From Riptortus pedestris (Eukaryota; Arthropoda; Insecta; Hemiptera; Alydidae), in the NCBI GenBank assembly GCA_019009955.1, contig CM032228.1, forward strand, positions 129,287,501 to 129,351,500: a stretch of DNA of 64,000 nt. Direction: 5' to 3'. How positions within the stretch are numbered: the stretch's first letter is position 1; each line of letters begins with the position of its first letter. The translations under genes were made by a program, and so were the position numbers. The notes below the pieces were generated by a model that saw nothing but the letters and a program-made list of their open reading frames with translations, had not been told where the DNA came from and made no database searches. Of the stretch, positions 61,656 through 64,000 are shown in pieces.

Positions 61656-63281
61656 TATTTTATATTACTGAAAAAAACAATAAAAAACACAAAAAACAAA
61701 TGTCACAGGCAGGTGGTGCTCGTGATGCTCTAGCCAAACATATTTATGCTCAACTGTTTGCTTGGATAGTTGACATGGTGAACAAAGCACTTAATACATC
61801 TGGAGAATCAAAAACAAAGTTTATTGGAGTTTTAGACATCTATGGTTTTGAAACATTTGACATTAACTCATTTGAACAATTTTGTATCAACTATGCTAAT
61901 GAGAAACTCCAGCAGCAGTTTAACATGGTAAATATTATTCTCTATTATCATGTTCAGCATACAGTCTTAACAGTTATTAACTGAAACAGGTTAAACAATA
62001 AGTCCCAATATGTTTTTATACAACAATTTAAAATTATTTTTCTTTGTTAAATCCTTTATTATACATCCTAATATTCAGTGTTATTGTGATAATGATGGTT
62101 GTATTACTTTGATCAGTCCACTCGATATGATTACTTTAACTATATCTTTGTTCTTAGACAGTATCTTGCATTTGGTTTGTAGTTTCCTAAATAATGAATC
62201 TATGGAATGGCATATCAAATTTTTTTTTGCTACACCTACTAAACTCTTGGAAATTTGAAAAGAGTAGAATTCTGTAATTGTCTTACTAAATGATTTTTTT
62301 ATTGAATTGGTAATGGTAGATAACGGGAGATATCACTAGTGAAAGGCGGTGATTTGATTTGGTAGATGGCCGTAGTGAAAGTAGATAAAAAATTGTAACA
62401 AATTGTATTTTAATGAATTAATTTGTTAAACAACATTATGACTCTTTTTAAAAATATATTTCTTTTCATTTAAAAAAAAAATCTCAATACATCTGTTTTT
62501 TTTTTTGTTTTTGTCGTGAAATAAGAGAATTCGGAAATAATAAACTGTTGCACAAGATGTTTTCAAAACTAGTGTTTTGATCTTCTTTATAGATTAGATC
62601 TAGTTGATAAATTCTATCATTAAAAAATTCTCATTAAGACTATTGATATCGTAGTGTGTGAATTACTCAGTTTGACTGAATTAATTGAATGCATTGATTT
62701 CTTAAATAATAAAATAAATATATAGTTATACCTCTTATTTTTGTAAGTATATAAGAAAGTTTCTGACTGCTTTTGTACTATATCCATTTTCTAGCAAGGA
62801 TGAACTAAAGAACATTACCAAATGGTAATATCAAAAATAATGTCATATGTATATTTATAAGTTATCACTTCACCAAAATTCTCAAGACAAACTTTCTTTT
62901 TAAGTCTCAGCACCCTTAGCCCCCACTCTTAAATTTGTATTGATATATATCTCTTAGTCACTGTTTTTATTAATATATTTCAGCATGTATTTAAATTGGA
63001 ACAAGAAGAATACTTAAAGGAAGACATCGAATGGAAATTTATAGACTTTTATGACAACCAACCATGTATAGATCTCATAGAATCTAAACTAGGTATACTT
63101 GACCTCTTGGATGAAGAATGCCGTGTATGTACTGAATAAATTATTATTTAATTATGGTCTTATTCAAATTATAATTTATTATAACTTAATCCCTAGATGC
63201 CAAATGGGTCTGACAGTTCTTGGGCTGAGAAGTTATATTCAAAATGTGGCCAACGAACACATTTTGTCAAACCGAGATTTG
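44675..63281 (+). CDS. didum: Unconventional myosin V heavy chain, N-terminal exons (motor head), partial at right edge
   Basis: Eleven exons, all GT-AG and in frame: 44675 (or 44683)-44896, 48506-48610, 49509-49677, 52891-53035, 54465-54621, 54693-54912, 57241-57458, 61443-61574, 61709-61927, 62984-63124, 63197-63281. They encode 604 residues. The SH3-like start [16 protein letters not shown] is at 75-90, the P-loop GESGAGKT at 225-232, switch [10 protein letters not shown] at 276-284, switch [10 protein letters not shown] at 499-506, the relay helix [19 protein letters not shown] next, then [13 protein letters not shown] and [20 protein letters not shown]. The match is to myosin V (Drosophila didum), an actin-based cargo transporter. 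IQ motifs, coiled coil and cargo domain lie beyond 64000. Residues 1-74 (first exon) have no counterpart in known myosin V, where fewer than about 15 residues precede GA(R/K)VW. An alternative start is M30 at 44762. Introns carry SINE, Helentron, Penelope and LINE remnants. Confidence 0.92.
44768..44801. repeat. 34-bp perfect palindrome within the first myosin V exon
   Basis: The half-site GATGTTTACCCAAAAAT is followed immediately by its exact reverse complement. It encodes [11 protein letters not shown] in the myosin frame. Confidence 0.95.
45999..46478. repeat. Two (TA)n microsatellites in myosin V intron 1
   Basis: TA runs at about 45999-46042 and 46430-46478, on either side of the SINE at 46103-46280. 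Confidence 0.85.
46103..46280 (+). mobile_element. 5'-truncated SINE with 13-bp target duplication
   Basis: Flanked by TAATTAAGGAATC at 46090-46102 and 46281-46293. It starts just before box B (GAGTTCGATTCTCGCC) and runs to an (AAT)n tail. It lies in myosin V intron 1. Confidence 0.88.
47750..47980 (+). repeat. Decayed Helentron-like core
   Basis: Recognisable GGCTGAAATGACTGAGGGAG, CATAGTATCTCAGTTATTAT and GATCAAAAAATTGTGTGG segments in the order of the family core. Tips are missing. It lies in myosin V intron 1. Confidence 0.5.
48680..48785. repeat. (CA)n-rich microsatellite in myosin V intron 2
   Basis: Interrupted CA/CATG repeats directly downstream of exon 2. Open frames over it are low-complexity artefacts. 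Confidence 0.85.
49783..50384 (+). mobile_element. Helentron-like element H, complete
   Basis: Complete copy in myosin V intron 3 with the 20-bp palindromic 5' tip, a (TCTA)n tract, the core, the subterminal repeat and a slightly decayed 3' stem-loop (ACGCATGCCCTTACGT). It begins about 100 bases after the exon 3 donor. Confidence 0.88.
50470..50960 (-). pseudogene. DDE transposase fragment (Tc1/mariner-like, DUF4817-related)
   Basis: The minus strand shows [10 protein letters not shown], then [20 protein letters not shown] (usual form WFQQDGA..H), then a degraded WPPRSPDL region. [16 protein letters not shown] and SDEVLQNF follow, matching the family's YLK..VY..KP.TI..L and VL.NF. Only the catalytic-domain half remains, with stops. 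It is not the same subfamily as the element at 10413-18715. Confidence 0.6.
50961..52890. other. Myosin V intron 3, distal part
   Basis: Mostly unremarkable AT-rich sequence. It contains a run of about 32 T at 51610-51641 and, at 51994-52027, an isolated Helentron-like 5' tip (TTTAGCAGATTTCCTTTAAG followed by GGAAATCAG) with nothing of the element after it. Confidence 0.5.
53780..54400 (+). pseudogene. Penelope-like element 3' fragment with degenerate hammerhead motif
   Basis: The plus-strand frame reads [20 protein letters not shown], the segment following GIY-YIG in Penelope-like proteins (usually H.FDF.N..IL..E), then breaks into stops. About 300 bases on, CTGATGAAAGATACCTAAGG TGTTCAAAAG (54345-54374) has the form of a hammerhead core: CUGAUGA, a GAUACC/GGUGUU stem, and CAAA in place of GAAA. 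It lies in myosin V intron 4. Confidence 0.5.
55325..55830 (+). repeat. Minisatellite, about 22-bp unit, in myosin V intron 6
   Basis: Roughly twenty diverged copies of a unit like AAAACAATGGATACGTTCAA. The central copies (55440-55690) are nearly identical and the outer ones more diverged, as expected of slippage or unequal exchange. The unit length not being a clean multiple of three and the intronic context argue against coding. Confidence 0.85.
56180..57010 (+). pseudogene. Decayed LINE reverse transcriptase remnant
   Basis: Fragments in order: [15 protein letters not shown] (compare GLKQGD.LS), VKWVVLGFM near the palm, [19 protein letters not shown] (compare GL.IN..KT.YM), then MYNTEMWAF near 56715 (compare YG.E.W). 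There are many stops. The clade cannot be set; it lacks the RNase H seen in the I-like copies. Confidence 0.4.
57690..59218 (+). mobile_element. Longer Helentron-like element with two tandem cores
   Basis: The core block (CCGACTAAGTGGAGGGGGTT... TCTCTATCATGAATATTTAA) starts near 57700 and again near 58130 (CGGACCAGTAAGAGGGGGTA). Each is followed by the older-subfamily CCTTCA.(T/C)AAACCC.CACT block. A proper 3' end closes it (GGGAAATCTGC, ACACAGCCCCTGCCTGACGG). The second core is interrupted by the mariner MITE at 58290-58721. A clear 5' tip was not found. It lies in myosin V intron 7. Confidence 0.65.
58290..58721 (+). mobile_element. Mariner internal-deletion derivative (432 bp)
   Basis: Imperfect TIRs (CGAGCATCATTTTTAAAGTA and the reverse complement of GAGGGTCATTTTTTAAGTAA) are flanked by TA. 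The target reads TTTTAAATA|TTAATCGAG, which fits the uninterrupted Helentron core. The interior retains the transposase C-terminus: [20 protein letters not shown], a frameshift, then [10 protein letters not shown] and NIQGNYVEK. Confidence 0.85.
60240..61202 (-). pseudogene. Penelope-like retroelement, 5'-truncated, GIY-YIG endonuclease
   Basis: From 61202 leftward an open frame of 149 codons lacks an ATG, consistent with 5' truncation. It contains [20 protein letters not shown] and [11 protein letters not shown], the GIY-YIG nuclease signature with the conserved Cys pair, then [10 protein letters not shown] and [15 protein letters not shown]. The domain is uninterrupted, unlike the other two Penelope fragments here, so this is the youngest. 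An about 500-bp 3' region follows with a hammerhead-like motif (60303-60342). Confidence 0.85.
60303..60342 (-). ncRNA. Candidate hammerhead ribozyme in Penelope 3' region
   Basis: On the minus strand: GCA, CTGAGGA (60339-60333), a GGAG/CTCC hairpin, GAAA (60317-60314), then GTGCAC, TC and TGC. This fits stem I (GCA/UGC), the CUGANGA box, stem II, the GAAA box, a stem III made of the self-complementary AGUGCACU, and a UC cleavage site. There is one extra U at the base of stem II. Penelope-like elements are known to carry such minimal hammerheads. Confidence 0.5.
61600..61651. repeat. (TA)n microsatellite in short myosin V intron 8
   Basis: About 50 bp of TA repeats within a 134-bp intron between exons 8 and 9. 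Its length could affect splicing of this small intron; that is inference only. Confidence 0.85.
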
Positions 63282-64000
63282 GTATGTGATTTCTTTATCA
63301 GTATTTGTTTTTTTACGATAATTTCATCTGACAAATTCTGTGGTGCTTGGGTGGTCGTCAAAGGGTATATTTATTTATTTTTTTTCTGAATCTTGAATCA
63401 TGAAGTTTTTATGTATTTATATTTAAATTAATGAAATCATTGAGAAATTTTGAAATCTTGGGGCAATTCTTCTTCTAAACAAACTGAAAAAAAAAAAAAA
63501 AAAACACAAAATTTTCAGTCTATAAAAAATGTGGTAGTTCCACTGTCACAAAAAAAAAAGTTACTCTTATCCCTTTAGCTAGATATTGAAGAATTATTAC
63601 TACTACACTTCAATTTTTTGTAGGAATTATTGGAGAATTGTTTTGTGGAAGGAAGTCTTAGTTATTTTCCAACCTTCTAGTGAATTGCTAGAATGGGCTT
63701 AGTTCTTTTATTTTGCAAATATTACATCTCCATACCTATAATTATGCACATTCAAGTGAGATTTAGACTTGATAGAAGTGGAATTTTATAGTAAAATTCT
63801 GTTTGAAAAAACACATCACTTTTGATTATCATTTTTCTTTATATAGATGTAAAGGGGACTATAACCCAATGAATCTATTTATTTAAACAGTGTGACAGTT
63901 CTAGACTATTGCTAATGAGAGGCAGATATTGTTTGCAATACAGTTCCATTGAATGTCTCTATTGAAACTTGTATAAAGCTTTAAGTAAGGTAAGCAATTT
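63282..64000 (+). other. Myosin V intron 11, to window edge
   Basis: Starts at the GTATGT donor after ...FVKPRF|G. The next motor exon (expected to contain the HFAD.V.Y segment) was not found before 64000. Confidence 0.6.

Overview
This is AT-rich animal nuclear DNA, most likely from an arthropod. The genes have GT-AG introns, and the window is dominated by Helentron-type repeats, Tc1/mariner, hAT and piggyBac transposons, I-like LINEs, Penelope-like elements and a tRNA-derived SINE. The species cannot be fixed from the sequence; an insect or a copepod would both fit.

Four cellular genes are supported. (1) An MFSD5-like transporter (387-1808, +) is intact and uninterrupted. (2) The first two coding exons of a coatomer zeta (COPZ) gene lie at 6529-6080 (-). 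Its later exons were not found between 6080 and position 1, so MFSD5 may sit inside a COPZ intron. (3) Nucleoporin Nup58/Nup45 (29550-24663, -) appears complete, with two coding exons and a 620-residue product. (4) A myosin V heavy chain (44675-63281, +) is represented by eleven exons covering an unusual N-terminal exon and the motor domain through switch II and the start of the 50-kDa/transducer region. It runs off the right edge.

Layout: 1-6.5 kb holds MFSD5, a long inverted repeat and the COPZ 5' end. 7.5-22 kb is a nest of transposons: a LINE remnant, then a mariner (8653-21865) that received a Helentron-like element and a hAT. That Helentron-like element received a DUF4817-type TIR transposon and a second Helentron-like element, and the TIR transposon received a full-length I-like LINE. 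22-30 kb is Nup58 with repeat-filled flanks and intron. 30-34.5 kb is a piggyBac inside a SINE, itself carrying two Helentron-like insertions. 34.6-37 kb is a decayed BEL/Pao element. 37.5-39.5 kb is a recent tandem duplication. 39.5-44.6 kb is nearly featureless. From 44.7 kb on, myosin V exons alternate with intronic repeats.

The most informative non-genic signal is one repeat family of about 570-790 bp, present in at least eight recognisable copies. It has a 20-bp palindromic 5' tip, an 11-bp subterminal inverted repeat, a central microsatellite, a 3' stem-loop and insertion between two T residues without target duplication. This is the architecture of DINE-1/HINE (non-autonomous Helentron) elements. 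The cellular genes in the window are not functionally linked to one another. Coordinates of repeat edges are read by eye and may be off by a few bases.
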